Positions 7,410 through 15,092 of a stretch of DNA of 64,000 nt are shown here, piece by piece (the stretch's first letter is position 1; every line of letters starts with the position of its first letter). Source of the stretch: Gordonia polyisoprenivorans (GTDB lineage: Bacteria; Actinomycetota; Actinomycetes; Mycobacteriales; Mycobacteriaceae); assembly GCF_017654315.1 (NCBI RefSeq), contig NZ_CP072203.1:124001-188000 (forward strand), in the 5' to 3' direction. The position numbers and the translations under genes are program-made. A model generated the notes under the pieces. It was not told the origin of the DNA. It saw only the letters and a program-made list of their open reading frames with translations, and did no database searches.

Positions 7410-8039
7410 TCAGGCGACCTCCTGTGTGAGTCGGTTGAGAACGCGCCGCACCGACGAGTACGACCACGTGTCGCCTCCGGTAGCGGTGGGAACGTTTTCG
7501 CTGGTGAGTCGGTTAGCGATGGCCTTGGCTCCGAGGCCCTGCGACGCGAGAACCTGGATACGGCGCTGCGCGCTGACGCTGATCAGTCCGGGCTGACCCT
7601 TGCGACGCTTGGCGTCGAGGGCTTCGCGGGTGCGGGTGCCGATCTTGCGGCGCTCCTCGGCTGCCACAGCCAACCGCACGTCGGCCACGAGACGCTGACT
7701 CGGGTCGCCGCTGTCTGCGCCTTCGGTGTCGAGTAGCCGCCACCCGTAGTCGTTAGCGCGCTTCATGATCTGGGCGGCGTCCAGCTGGTCGCGCGTGACG
7801 CGATCCAGAGCGCGCACGAGCAATCATTGAGCCACGCCCGACTCGACAGCGGCGACAGCAACCTCGCGCCCGAACATCGCGTCGGTCTTGGCTCCGCCCA
7901 CGACGTTGGTGGTGACGGTGAGCAGTTCGTGGCCCCGCTGCCGACACCCCTGCTCCAAGCTCTCGCGCTGCGCTTCCAGGCCGAGACCGCTGTCGCCCTG
8001 ACGGTCGGTGCTCACCCGCACGTACCCGACGACCTTCAT
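7410..8039 (-). pseudogene. Serine resolvase/invertase interrupted by an in-frame TGA
   Basis: The first 71 codons encode the resolvase N-terminus with the catalytic serine in GYVRVSTDRQ. A TGA at 7824-7826 stops it, and the same frame continues without any base shift into ALDRVTRDQLDAAQIM, RTREALDAKRRKG and a C-terminal helix-turn-helix-like end. Total length would be about 209 residues, normal for the family. The break falls just before the conserved LVRALDRVTRD strand, so the N-terminal piece alone should be inactive. TTG 7823 directly after the TGA could restart. The simplest reading is a nonsense mutation of a tryptophan, glycine or arginine codon. Confidence 0.8.
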
Positions 8040-8263
8040 CGCGCACCCCAGATGGTCACGCCACGAAACGGCGACACGTCCACGATCTGCATTCCTGGCA
8101 GGTAGTCCGCTGCGATGAGCGGCGCGGCGATAGCGCGGACGTCGGCCGGGGCGCTGCCGAGCGGCGCGAGCACGTCCAACTCCTCGCAGAAGACGCCGTC
8201 ACTGAACGCAACTGCCCACGCTTCCTTGTCGCTGGGGATCGTTCCGCCGTGGAACTCAGTCAT
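8036..8263 (-). CDS. Small hypothetical protein of the integrase operon
   Basis: This is a 75-residue protein with AAGGGAG a suitable distance before ATG 8263. Its stop overlaps the resolvase start (ATGA), so the two are translationally coupled. The sequence is mildly acidic with aromatic residues and no recognised motif. Its position immediately upstream of two recombinases would suit a recombination directionality factor, but it lacks the basic helix-turn-helix look of known ones. Function is unknown. Confidence 0.55.
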   Translation of the reverse strand: MTEFHGGTIPSDKEAWAVAFSDGVFCEELDVLAPLGSAPADVRAIAAPLIAADYLPGMQIVDVSPFRGVTIWGAR

Positions 8264-8510
8264 GTTGTCTCCCTTGATCTGTGGTGTCCGAGGGGTGCGA
8301 TCGTGCCCGCACCCCCTGCACCTCTCAGCCTATTGTCGAGTGACATAGATCACAATTCAACAGGGGTCTAAACCCTTTGTCCTACAAAGCAATTGGCTCG
8401 CTTTGCCGTTGAGATAGGGCGTGAGGTGCGCGGGTGCCGCACCGGCGTCGTTAGGCCGCCGGTGGCGACGTCAGAGGGCCGAGACACCCCTCGCCGTGGG
8501 TGGCGCTGGC
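8264..8510. promoter_or_regulatory. Promoter region of the minus-strand recombination operon, with a CRP/GlxR-like site
   Basis: The palindrome AGTGACATAGATCACA (8339-8354) matches the CRP-family consensus TGTGA-N6-TCACA at all but one outer base. A hairpin GGGGTGCG/CGCACCCC (8292-8299 and 8309-8316) lies between it and the ATG at 8263. The sequence around the site is A+T-rich compared with the genes. If functional, cAMP-dependent control of excision is conceivable. Confidence 0.5.
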
Positions 8511-8831
8511 CTATGGCGCGGGCGGGCGCTGGTCCGGAGCGCGCAACTGTTCAAGGGCGTCTTCCATCGGCAACAGCTTCCTCTGCACCCGAGGCCCAAC
8601 CGCCGGAGGCGACGACGACTCGGCCGACGCGGACACCGGCTTGGCGTCGTCTTCCTCGTCGCGCGCTTCGGCAGCTAGGGCGCTGTCGTCGAGGCGCTTG
8701 ACCGCGACAATCTCGTCGTACACCCATCGCGGGTATCCCTTTGGCGCGTAAGGCTTTCCGTAGTCGCCAGTGAATCTGTCGTGTCGTCCCGAATTTGTTC
8801 TGCCCGAACGCTTTCCGCGATTACTCGTCAT
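8511..8831 (-). CDS. Hypothetical basic/disordered protein
   Basis: This 106-residue protein starts with a basic, Gly/Arg/Ser-rich segment. A short conserved-looking core follows (YAPKGYPRWVYDEIVAVKRL), then an acidic Ser/Ala/Pro-rich tail. It resembles small accessory proteins of actinobacterial prophages and integrative elements in composition only. No motif is recognised. It is on the same strand as the recombination operon but separated from it by the putative CRP-site promoter. Confidence 0.45.
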   Translation of the reverse strand: MTSNRGKRSGRTNSGRHDRFTGDYGKPYAPKGYPRWVYDEIVAVKRLDDSALAAEARDEEDDAKPVSASAESSSPPAVGPRVQRKLLPMEDALEQLRAPDQRPPAP

Positions 8832-8958
8832 CGTCCCAATTCCCTTCTGCTCGAACGCTTTCCATGCCCAATTTCGTAGTGATCCGTCTCGCGCGAAACC
8901 TTGCGTCTCTCTCCACGAAGTGCTGGGTGGAGTTGATACCGCGTCCGACTGGACGGCG

Positions 8959-9237
8959 ATGTTTCTTCTGTTCTGGGTTGTGAGTTGTTTCGTGCTGTGC
9001 CTCGTCGTGGGCTACCTCGCCGGGAAGAAGAACCGCGATCAAGCCGGATGGGCTCTCGCTGGATTCTTCTTCGGGTGGATAGCGCTCCTCGTCATCGTGC
9101 TCCTGCCCGCGCAAGTGAAGGTCCCCACTGGGTTGCGCTCGGTTGTCTGTCCGCGATGCAACGCCCAGCAGAACGTCCCCGCCGACTCTCCGTCGTACGA
9201 GTGCTGGCAGTGCAAGTTGGCCGTCACTGGCTCCTGA
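8959..9237 (+). CDS. Two-helix membrane protein with C-terminal zinc ribbon
   Basis: The likely product is about 92 residues from ATG 8959; longer in-frame starts upstream lack ribosome binding sites. Two membrane helices (FLLFWVVSCFVLCLVVGYL and WALAGFFFGWIALLVIVLL) flank a short basic loop GKKNRDQ. A cytoplasmic-looking zinc ribbon with CPRC and CWQC knuckles follows. Such membrane-anchored zinc ribbons occur in phage and host proteins of unknown function. It is the last gene before the right attachment site and is followed by a hairpin. Confidence 0.6.
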   Translation: MFLLFWVVSCFVLCLVVGYLAGKKNRDQAGWALAGFFFGWIALLVIVLLPAQVKVPTGLRSVVCPRCNAQQNVPADSPSYECWQCKLAVTGS

Positions 9238-9249
9238 CGCACACCCCTT

Positions 9250-9281
9250 GAGCCCGGAATCGTCACGGCGGTTCCGGGCTC
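9250..9281 (+). terminator. Hairpin terminator
   Basis: GAGCCCGGAA (9250-9259) pairs with TTCCGGGCTC (9272-9281), starting 13 bases after the stop of the zinc-ribbon gene. Confidence 0.65.
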
Positions 9282-9460
9282 ACTCATACACTCCCCAGAC
9301 ACTCCGCCTGGTGTAACTACGGGGTGTTTATGGACCGCCCACGACCCACCCCGCAACGCGCGCTAACCGCGTCAAAGTGCCTGTTACGCAGCGCATATGA
9401 TGTGAGCACGAGCCGTTTAGACGCAGGTAGATCGAACGCCCGTTTGCCCGCCGAAACACG

Positions 9461-9504
9461 TTCCCAAGCTGAATACGCGGGTTCGATTCCCGTCATCGGC
9501 TCCA
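9461..9504 (+). repeat. attR of the integrative element
   Basis: This is a 44-bp exact copy of the tRNA-Gly 3' end. The 5' half of a tRNA is absent upstream, so it is not a second functional tRNA. Chromosomal sequence resumes after it with a TetR-oxidoreductase pair. The preceding stretch 9282-9460 holds nothing recognisable. Confidence 0.9.
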
Positions 9505-9602
9505 GTAGAACCCCTGTCAGAGAATTTCAGGCCGGGGTTTTCGTCGGCAACGAGGCTCCGGTGCCACAGACTCCGACTTCACGTTCCGCGGAACGCCAGT
9601 GT

Positions 9603-10181
9603 TCAGGAACTCAGGCGTCGGGCGACGGTGCGGACGTCGTCGAGCGCGGCACGGATGAGAACATCGATCGCCCGCCCATCGTCCTCGTCGATCCATTGCG
9701 CGAACGCCGAGTTGAACGCGGTGATGCCCATTTCGGCGGCGAGTCGGGCCGTCGTCTCGTCGACGCCGCGGTCGCACAGCCCCGCGGTCAGCGCAGCGGT
9801 GAGGGTGGCCATCTTGAATAATTCCCGTTCCTGCAGTTCGGGATTCGCGTCGATCACCGTTTGTCGGCGTCGCGAGAACGGCTGGCGTTCCATGGTGAAG
9901 AACGCTGTCACCGCGGCTTCGAGGGCATCGCCCACCGCTTCGAGCGGGCCCACATCCGGTGCCACTGAGTCGAGCGCCGACATCGCGGCGTCCCGCAGCC
10001 CGGCACCGCCGTCGAAGAGCACTTCTCGCTTGTCACCGAAGTGGCGGTAGAAGGTGCGCTCGGTGACTTCGGCACGCTCGGCGATATCGGCCACCGAGGT
10101 TTTGTCGAACCCGCGCTCGACGAACAGATCCAGGGCAGCGAGCATCAGCCGCTCCCGAGAACCGTCCGGCCATCGTCCCAT
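9603..10181 (-). CDS. TetR-family repressor
   Basis: This protein of about 192 residues has an N-terminal TetR helix-turn-helix (FDKTSVADIAERAEVTERTFYRHFGDKREVL). The C-terminal ligand domain is all-helical. ATG 10181 is chosen because the upstream ATG pair at 10217 lies inside an operator-like palindrome. It is divergent from an NAD(P)-dependent oxidoreductase with two palindromes between them, so it very likely represses both genes and responds to a substrate of the enzyme. Confidence 0.88.
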   Translation of the reverse strand: MGRWPDGSRERLMLAALDLFVERGFDKTSVADIAERAEVTERTFYRHFGDKREVLFDGGAGLRDAAMSALDSVAPDVGPLEAVGDALEAAVTAFFTMERQPFSRRRQTVIDANPELQERELFKMATLTAALTAGLCDRGVDETTARLAAEMGITAFNSAFAQWIDEDDGRAIDVLIRAALDDVRTVARRLSS

Positions 10182-10195
10182 GTGACGATGATAGG

Positions 10196-10216
10196 TGATG
10201 ACAGGTTCTGACATCA
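10196..10216. promoter_or_regulatory. TetR operator 1
   Basis: TGATGACA-ggttc-TGACATCA is an inverted repeat with one mismatch. It has the same half-sites as operator 2, whose centre is 34 bp away. Confidence 0.65.
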
Positions 10217-10229
10217 CGGGTAAGGTCTG

Positions 10230-10250
10230 TGATGTCAGACCATGACATCA
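10230..10250. promoter_or_regulatory. TetR operator 2
   Basis: TGATGTCA-gacca-TGACATCA is a perfect 8-bp inverted repeat with 5-bp spacer, 20 bp before the oxidoreductase start. Confidence 0.7.
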
Positions 10251-10269
10251 CTCACCACAGGAGTCTTCC

Positions 10270-11175
10270 ATGCGGGTATTCATCACCGGCGCTTCCGGCC
10301 ACGTCGCGTCGGCACTCATCCCAGAACTTGTTTCCGCTGGACACCAGGTCGCCGGGCTGGCGCGCTCGGACGAGGCAGCCAAGGTGGTCGCCGCACGAGG
10401 GGCTCAAGTGGTACGCGGTGACCTCGGCGATCTCGACGTCCTCCGCGGTGCCGCGGCAGCCGCCGACGGTGTCGTCCACCTTGCGTTCCGGCATGATCTG
10501 ATGCAGGTTGGCGACATGGCCGGAGCCGCCGACGCCGACCTGGCCGCGGTGAACGCGATCGCCGACGAACTGACCGGAACAGGCAAAGCGCTGGTCGGAA
10601 CCTCCGGCACCGCGATGCTCGCGTTGATGGGGATCACCGGACGGCCCGGGCTCGAGTCGGACGCCTTCGACGGCGGCCCTCGGATCGACACCGAGAACTT
10701 GATCATCGGCTTGGCGGACAAGGGAGTTCGGTCATCGATCGTCCGGCTGCCACCGACCGTGCACAGCGACCTCGACCACCACGGCTTCGTCCCCGGACTG
10801 ATCGGTTTCGCCCGCCAAAATGGTGCGGCCGGCTACCTCGGCGACGGCGCCAACCGATGGCCTGCGGTGCACACCCGCGACGCCGCGCGCCTTTATCGGC
10901 TCGCGGTGGAATCGGCCCCGGCGGGAACGCGCCTGCACGCGGTCGCCGACGACGGGGTGCCGTTCCGTGACATCGCGACTGCAATCGGACGCGGGCTCGA
11001 CCTCCCGGTCAAGTCGGTGGGACCCGACGACGCTCCGCAGATGTTCGGTTATCTCGCCGGGTTCGTCGGGGTGGACAACCCGACCTCGTCGTCGGCGACT
11101 CGCGCGTTGCTGAACTGGGAGCCGACCGAGCCAGGTCTTCTCGAGGATCTCGGTCAGCCACACTATTTCGCCTGA
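10270..11175 (+). CDS. NAD(P)-dependent epimerase/oxidoreductase (atypical SDR)
   Basis: This 301-residue Rossmann protein has the N-terminal nucleotide-binding motif TGASGHVAS and a DGVVHLAF strand. It lacks the classical SDR YxxxK, as is usual for NmrA-like and atypical SDR proteins. The C-terminal part resembles nucleoside-diphosphate-sugar epimerase-like enzymes induced by electrophiles or aldehydes. It is controlled by the divergent TetR through two palindromic operators. Substrate unknown. Confidence 0.8.
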   Translation: MRVFITGASGHVASALIPELVSAGHQVAGLARSDEAAKVVAARGAQVVRGDLGDLDVLRGAAAAADGVVHLAFRHDLMQVGDMAGAADADLAAVNAIADELTGTGKALVGTSGTAMLALMGITGRPGLESDAFDGGPRIDTENLIIGLADKGVRSSIVRLPPTVHSDLDHHGFVPGLIGFARQNGAAGYLGDGANRWPAVHTRDAARLYRLAVESAPAGTRLHAVADDGVPFRDIATAIGRGLDLPVKSVGPDDAPQMFGYLAGFVGVDNPTSSSATRALLNWEPTEPGLLEDLGQPHYFA

Positions 11176-11293
11176 GCCAGGCTCGATCCGAGTACCCCTT
11201 TCACCGAAGCAACACGCTCCCGAGCCGAGTACGTCCACGGCTTCGGCACGCGCAATTCATGCGCTACTGACACCCCGATAGAGCGCAAAACAT

Positions 11294-11325
11294 ACTGACC
11301 GGTTTGTTAAAACCTACCGGTTGGT
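11294..11325. promoter_or_regulatory. Paired ACCGGT boxes (TetR operator candidates)
   Basis: ACTGACCGGTTTGT (11294-11307) and ACCTACCGGTTGGT (11312-11325) are two similar quasi-palindromes, 18 bp centre to centre. They lie directly before the TetR gene whose likely start is GTG 11339. Autoregulation of the TetR-SDR pair is the simplest reading. Confidence 0.55.
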
Positions 11326-11338
11326 TTATTCTCGACCC

Positions 11339-11977
11339 GTGAGTCCAGCCGAACCATCGACCGCCAAAGGTGCCGCCACCCGCGCCCACCTGCTCACGGT
11401 CGCTGCCCAGCGCTTCGCCGAGAACGGTTACAGCTCAACCAAGTTCGCCGACCTCATCGCAGCATCGGGACTCACCAAGGGGGCCTTCTACTTCTACTTC
11501 CGGTCGAAGGCCGAGCTCGCGCGAGCAGTCGTCGACCATCAGGAAAAGCTGTGGATCGAGGCTGTGCAGACCCGGGTACTCGCTCAGCCGACGCCGGTGC
11601 TGCAACTCATGGAGGTGATCCCGGCCATGCTGAATCACCTCCAGAACGACCCGGGCGCGTGGAGCGTCATCCGTCTGGTTCGTGATCTCGCCGGCGAGGA
11701 CACCGACTTCGTCAAACCCGTGGACGCGTGGATCGCGCTCGTCGCCAACATCATTCGCGAGGGGCAAGACGCAGAACAGATGCGCACCGACATCGATCCC
11801 GAAGCCCTCGCCGCCGTACTGGTGGGAGCGTTCGACGGCATCAAGACCTTGGTCGACGCGGGGGCCGCCGACAGTCGGGATCGAGATCTGGCTCGCTACA
11901 CCGACATCCTCATGATGCTGGCCGCCTCCGGCCTCGACATCAGACCCGACAGGGACATCAAACCCGACAGGACGTGA
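11339..11977 (+). CDS. TetR-family regulator
   Basis: This protein of about 212 residues has a TetR DNA-binding domain (YSSTKFADLIAASGLTKGAF, then YFYFRSKAELA). GTG 11339 is chosen as start because in-frame codons upstream lie inside the operator-like boxes. The C-terminal end carries a small internal duplication (DIRPDR, DIKPDR). The short-chain dehydrogenase gene follows after 5 bases, so both are probably co-transcribed and autoregulated. Confidence 0.85.
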   Translation: MSPAEPSTAKGAATRAHLLTVAAQRFAENGYSSTKFADLIAASGLTKGAFYFYFRSKAELARAVVDHQEKLWIEAVQTRVLAQPTPVLQLMEVIPAMLNHLQNDPGAWSVIRLVRDLAGEDTDFVKPVDAWIALVANIIREGQDAEQMRTDIDPEALAAVLVGAFDGIKTLVDAGAADSRDRDLARYTDILMMLAASGLDIRPDRDIKPDRT

Positions 11978-11982
11978 TCACC

Positions 11983-12762
11983 ATGGAATATCGCACCATC
12001 ACCACACTCATCACCGGCGCCAGTGGCGGTATCGGAGAAGAGTTCGCCAGGACGCTTGCGGCCAAGGGCGCCAACGTCATTCTGGTGGCGCGCAGCGTCG
12101 ACAAGCTCAGCGCCCTCGCCGAGGAACTGCGTGGCAAGCACGGGATCCGCGCCGACGTGATCGGGTCGGATCTGTCCGTGCCCGGCGCCGCGACTTCGCT
12201 TGTCGCCGAGGTCGACAAGCTCGGCGTCGACGTCGATTTCCTGATCAACAACGCGGGATTCGGCACCCACGGCGATCTGGCCAACGCCGACCCCGACCGG
12301 ATCCGCGACGAGGTCGCCCTCAACGTTTCCGCTCTCACCGACCTCACCACCGTCTATCTGCAGCGCATGACGGCCCGCAAGACCGGCTCGATCATCAACG
12401 TCGCGAGCACCGCCGCCTTCCAGCCGGTACCGCACATGGCCGTCTACGCAGCGACAAAGGCCTACGTGCTCTCGCTCAGCGAAGCACTGTGGTGGGAGGC
12501 CAAGCGCGACGGAGTCCGCGTGCTCGCCCTCTGCCCGGGTGCCACCGACACCGCGTTCTTCGATGTCGCCGGCTCCGACGATGCGGCCGTCGGCACACGA
12601 CGCAGCACCCGGCAGGTCGTCGACACCGCACTCTCGGCACTCGAGGCCGGCAAGCCCAGCGTCGTCGACGGGGCGTTCAACAAGCTCAGCGCGGGCTCCA
12701 GTCGGTTCGCACCACGGCGACTGGTGGTGGCCATCGCCGAACGTGCGGTGCGGTCGAGGTGA
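11983..12762 (+). CDS. Short-chain dehydrogenase/reductase
   Basis: This 259-residue classical SDR has the cofactor motif TGASGGIGEEFA (residue 11 on), NNAGFG, the catalytic Ser in NVASTAAF and the YAATK active site near residue 155. The PGATDT loop and a C-terminal basic tail resemble DltE-type and SDR7-like oxidoreductases. It is downstream of the TetR gene in one operon. Substrate is not predictable from sequence. Confidence 0.85.
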   Translation: MEYRTITTLITGASGGIGEEFARTLAAKGANVILVARSVDKLSALAEELRGKHGIRADVIGSDLSVPGAATSLVAEVDKLGVDVDFLINNAGFGTHGDLANADPDRIRDEVALNVSALTDLTTVYLQRMTARKTGSIINVASTAAFQPVPHMAVYAATKAYVLSLSEALWWEAKRDGVRVLALCPGATDTAFFDVAGSDDAAVGTRRSTRQVVDTALSALEAGKPSVVDGAFNKLSAGSSRFAPRRLVVAIAERAVRSR

Positions 12763-12770
12763 ACCCTCTA

Positions 12771-12852
12771 CCCGATCGACGCGAAACAGCGCCCGATCGA
12801 TGAGAAACAGCGCACGGTCAACGGGAATGAGCGCACGGCCGACGCCAAGGCG
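12771..12852. repeat. Four imperfect 21-bp tandem repeats
   Basis: Units of pattern C(C/A)CGRTCGACGVGAAACAGCG begin at 12771, 12792, 12813 and 12834; the last is shortened and most diverged. They fill the gap between the convergent SDR and membrane-protein genes and are not in frame with either. Confidence 0.7.
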
Positions 12853-12862
12853 ACCCAGCCAC

Positions 12863-13279
12863 TCAGCCCTGAGGCCCTCGATGTAGCTGCCGCTGCCCTA
12901 CCGCCAGCCGGGAGGCACGGTGGACACACCACACCGTCCAGATCGCCGAGCACGCCGCCAGCGTCAGCAATTCGCTTGTCAGCCACCACAATCGGCCACC
13001 GTCGACGGTGTTGGACGGGTCCTGGACGATGAGGACGGCGGCTCCCACGCCCAGGGCGGCGACCACGCCGGACGGCCAGGCGGCGCGTGCCTCGAGATGA
13101 TGCTTCTCCTCGATGACCGCGGCCGCACGCACCTCCCTGCCCGACACGGCGGCGTCGTCGTCGAGGTCTGCCAGTGCGACGAACAGGTCGGGGTCGCGCC
13201 GGACCTGCGCCGACCGTCGATACGACAGCACCCACGCGCCCACCGCGACCGCGGCGAGGAGGAGTGAGAGGTAGACCAC
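12863..13279 (-). CDS. Small membrane protein
   Basis: This 138-residue protein starts with GTG 13279. An N-terminal membrane helix (YLSLLLAAVAVGAWVLSY), a charged cytoplasmic-looking region (residues 25-65) and two further helices (VVAALGVGAAVLIVQ and LLTLAACSAIWTVWC) are visible. It has a basic C-terminus. No family is recognised. It stands alone on the minus strand. Confidence 0.6.
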   Translation of the reverse strand: MVYLSLLLAAVAVGAWVLSYRRSAQVRRDPDLFVALADLDDDAAVSGREVRAAAVIEEKHHLEARAAWPSGVVAALGVGAAVLIVQDPSNTVDGGRLWWLTSELLTLAACSAIWTVWCVHRASRLAVGQRQLHRGPQG

Positions 13280-13399
13280 ACCCCAGGCTAACCCGTCATG
13301 CGGCGCGGAGCCGGGTCGCGATGAATTCCGTCACCGCGTCGGGTCTACCTGTGTGACCCTGTCCGGCACAGGACACCGCACAACCGCAGGAGACCTCCG

Positions 13400-13816
13400 A
13401 TGCACAACATGATGTTCCTGAACCTGCCCGTGGACGACCTCGCACGCTCGCGGAAGTTCTTCACCGACCTCGGCTACACCATCAACGAGAAGTTCTCCGA
13501 CGAGAACGCGATCACCGTGGTCCTCGGCGAGAGCTTCGTCGCGATGCTCCTCACACGGGACTTCTTCGGTTCCTTCCATCCCGCGACGACCGCTGATGCG
13601 ACGACCACCAAGGAGTGCATCATCTGCCTCGACGGCGAGTCCCGCGACGCCGTCGACGCCTTGGTCGACCGGGCGATCGCAGCCGGCGCCAAGCCGGGTG
13701 ACACCGAGGATCACGGCTTCATGTACGGCCGCAGTTTCGACGACCCCGACGGCCACTCGTGGCAGATCGCGTGGATGGATCCGGCTGTCATGCAGGGTGA
13801 TACGGCCGAGTCCTGA
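13400..13816 (+). CDS. VOC-superfamily (glyoxalase/bleomycin-resistance-like) protein
   Basis: This 138-residue protein has two beta-alpha-beta-beta-beta modules typical of vicinal oxygen chelate proteins. It starts NMMFLNLPVDDLARSRKFF and ends with DDPDGHSWQIAWMDP, the usual C-terminal Gly-His strand. AGGAGA precedes ATG 13400. It resembles YaeR-like lactoylglutathione lyase relatives whose substrates are mostly unknown. Its last 29 bases overlap the end of the convergent glycosyltransferase gene. Confidence 0.85.
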   Translation: MHNMMFLNLPVDDLARSRKFFTDLGYTINEKFSDENAITVVLGESFVAMLLTRDFFGSFHPATTADATTTKECIICLDGESRDAVDALVDRAIAAGAKPGDTEDHGFMYGRSFDDPDGHSWQIAWMDPAVMQGDTAES

Positions 13817-14939
13817 GCACGGGGTCGGGTGCGCCGAGATGCACGGCAAGCATCCGCCGCACCGACGCGGGCCACGCGAATGCGGCGGCCCGCTGCCGAG
13901 CAGCACGTTCACGCTGCGCACGCGGCACCGTCAACACCCGCTCGATCGCGGAAGCGAAAGCGGCACCGGTGTTCTCGGCGACAGCACCGCAGGTGTCGTC
14001 GACGAGTTCGTTGACCGCGGACGAGCGGGACGCGACGACGGGCGTCCCCGATGCGAGCGATTCGAGTGCGGCCAGGCAGAAGGTTTCGTGCGGACCGGGC
14101 GCCAACGAGACGTCGGTGCTGGCCAACAACGCCGCCACCTGTCCGCGATCGGGGACGTGACCGAGAAAGGTCACCGGTAATCCGCGACCACGTGCGCTGT
14201 GCTGCAACGCTGTTCGCATCGGCCCGTCCCCGGCGACGACGAGATGCGCGGGCACCCCGGCGCGGTCCAGTCGGGCCACCGCGGCGATGCTGCGATCGGC
14301 GCGCTTCTCCACCGACAGCCGACCGCAGTGCACCAGCAACGCGGCATTCGGCTCGGTCCACCGTTGATGCAGTTCGGGATCGAGCCGACGCGGATCGAAC
14401 TGGTCGAGGTCGACGCCGAGCGGTACGCGAACGAGGTTGTGCACACCGATCTTCTCGAACTCGGTGGCGGCAAACGCCGTGGTGCACACCACGGCGTCGT
14501 AGGTGTCCGCGGTGGCACGGTTGGCGCGGTCGGCAAGCACTCGGGCCGCGGCGGCCGGCAGCATCAGGCCGAGGAGTCGGTCGAGTCGCTCGTGCGACAC
14601 CATCGTCGAGTGGATGTCACGGCGTCGGGCCCAATTTCCGAAGCCGCGCAACGTGAGTCGGTCCGACACCTCGATGGCGTCCGGTCGCAGCGTCGCAAGA
14701 ATGTCGGCCACACGTCGTGGTGGGGCCAGGCGGTAGCCGCCGGCGAACGGCACCCGCGGTGCGGGTACCGACACCTTCGCGACGCCGGATGGCAGCACCT
14801 CTTCGGCATATCGTGCACCGGGCACGATCAGCACCACCTGGTGTCCGGCGCCGATGTAACCCGCACCCCACCGATCGACGGCGGTCCGTAGTCCACCGGA
14901 TCGCTCTCCATAGAAGTTTGCGAGTTGCACGATGCGCAT
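13788..14939 (-). CDS. GT4-family glycosyltransferase, PimC-like
   Basis: This GT-B glycosyltransferase is about 383 residues from ATG 14939. The N-terminal domain begins MRIVQLANFYGERSGGLRTA and the middle reads VRVPLGVDLDQFDP. The C-terminal nucleotide-sugar site has HCGRLSVEKRADRS and the E-x7-E-type ETFCLAALESLASG. Order and wording closely resemble the mycobacterial PimC mannosyltransferase proposed to act in phosphatidylinositol mannoside synthesis. A GDP-mannose-dependent role in the cell envelope is likely but the acceptor is not proven. It ends convergently with the VOC gene. Confidence 0.82.
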   Translation of the reverse strand: MRIVQLANFYGERSGGLRTAVDRWGAGYIGAGHQVVLIVPGARYAEEVLPSGVAKVSVPAPRVPFAGGYRLAPPRRVADILATLRPDAIEVSDRLTLRGFGNWARRRDIHSTMVSHERLDRLLGLMLPAAAARVLADRANRATADTYDAVVCTTAFAATEFEKIGVHNLVRVPLGVDLDQFDPRRLDPELHQRWTEPNAALLVHCGRLSVEKRADRSIAAVARLDRAGVPAHLVVAGDGPMRTALQHSARGRGLPVTFLGHVPDRGQVAALLASTDVSLAPGPHETFCLAALESLASGTPVVASRSSAVNELVDDTCGAVAENTGAAFASAIERVLTVPRAQRERAARQRAAAFAWPASVRRMLAVHLGAPDPVLRTRPYHPA

Positions 14940-15092
14940 GAGCCCAGTGAGCCGTGCGCGTGTGAACACCGCGCCACCAGCCGCCGACCTGCATGTGAAC
15001 CGCACGAGTACGTGCCGACGGCGCCGCTTCGGCGGATGGGTCGCGCGATTCTTGCCGACGGGTGATCGGCGCGAGCGGCTAGGTTGGTGGGC

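Larger units (their letters stand above)
3845..9504. mobile_element. 5.6-kb integrative element inserted in tRNA-Gly
   Basis: A perfect 44-bp direct repeat of the tRNA 3' end marks both boundaries. Inside are an intact tyrosine integrase (5939-7408 minus), a damaged serine resolvase, a SIR2-like gene, and several small unknown genes, most without obvious chromosomal roles. No replication, conjugation or capsid gene is visible. It is therefore a minimal integrative cargo element or satellite, or a reduced relic, rather than a full prophage or ICE. Mobility probably depends on its own integrase. No excisionase is recognised. Confidence 0.85.

Noticed and set aside
7824..7826. In-frame TGA read as selenocysteine
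   Set aside because: Resolvases have no selenocysteine at this place, and no SECIS-like hairpin or selenocysteine machinery was seen.
9461..9504. Second tRNA-Gly at the right end of the integrative element
   Set aside because: Only the 3' 44 bases are present; there is no acceptor 5' strand or D-arm upstream, so it is attR.
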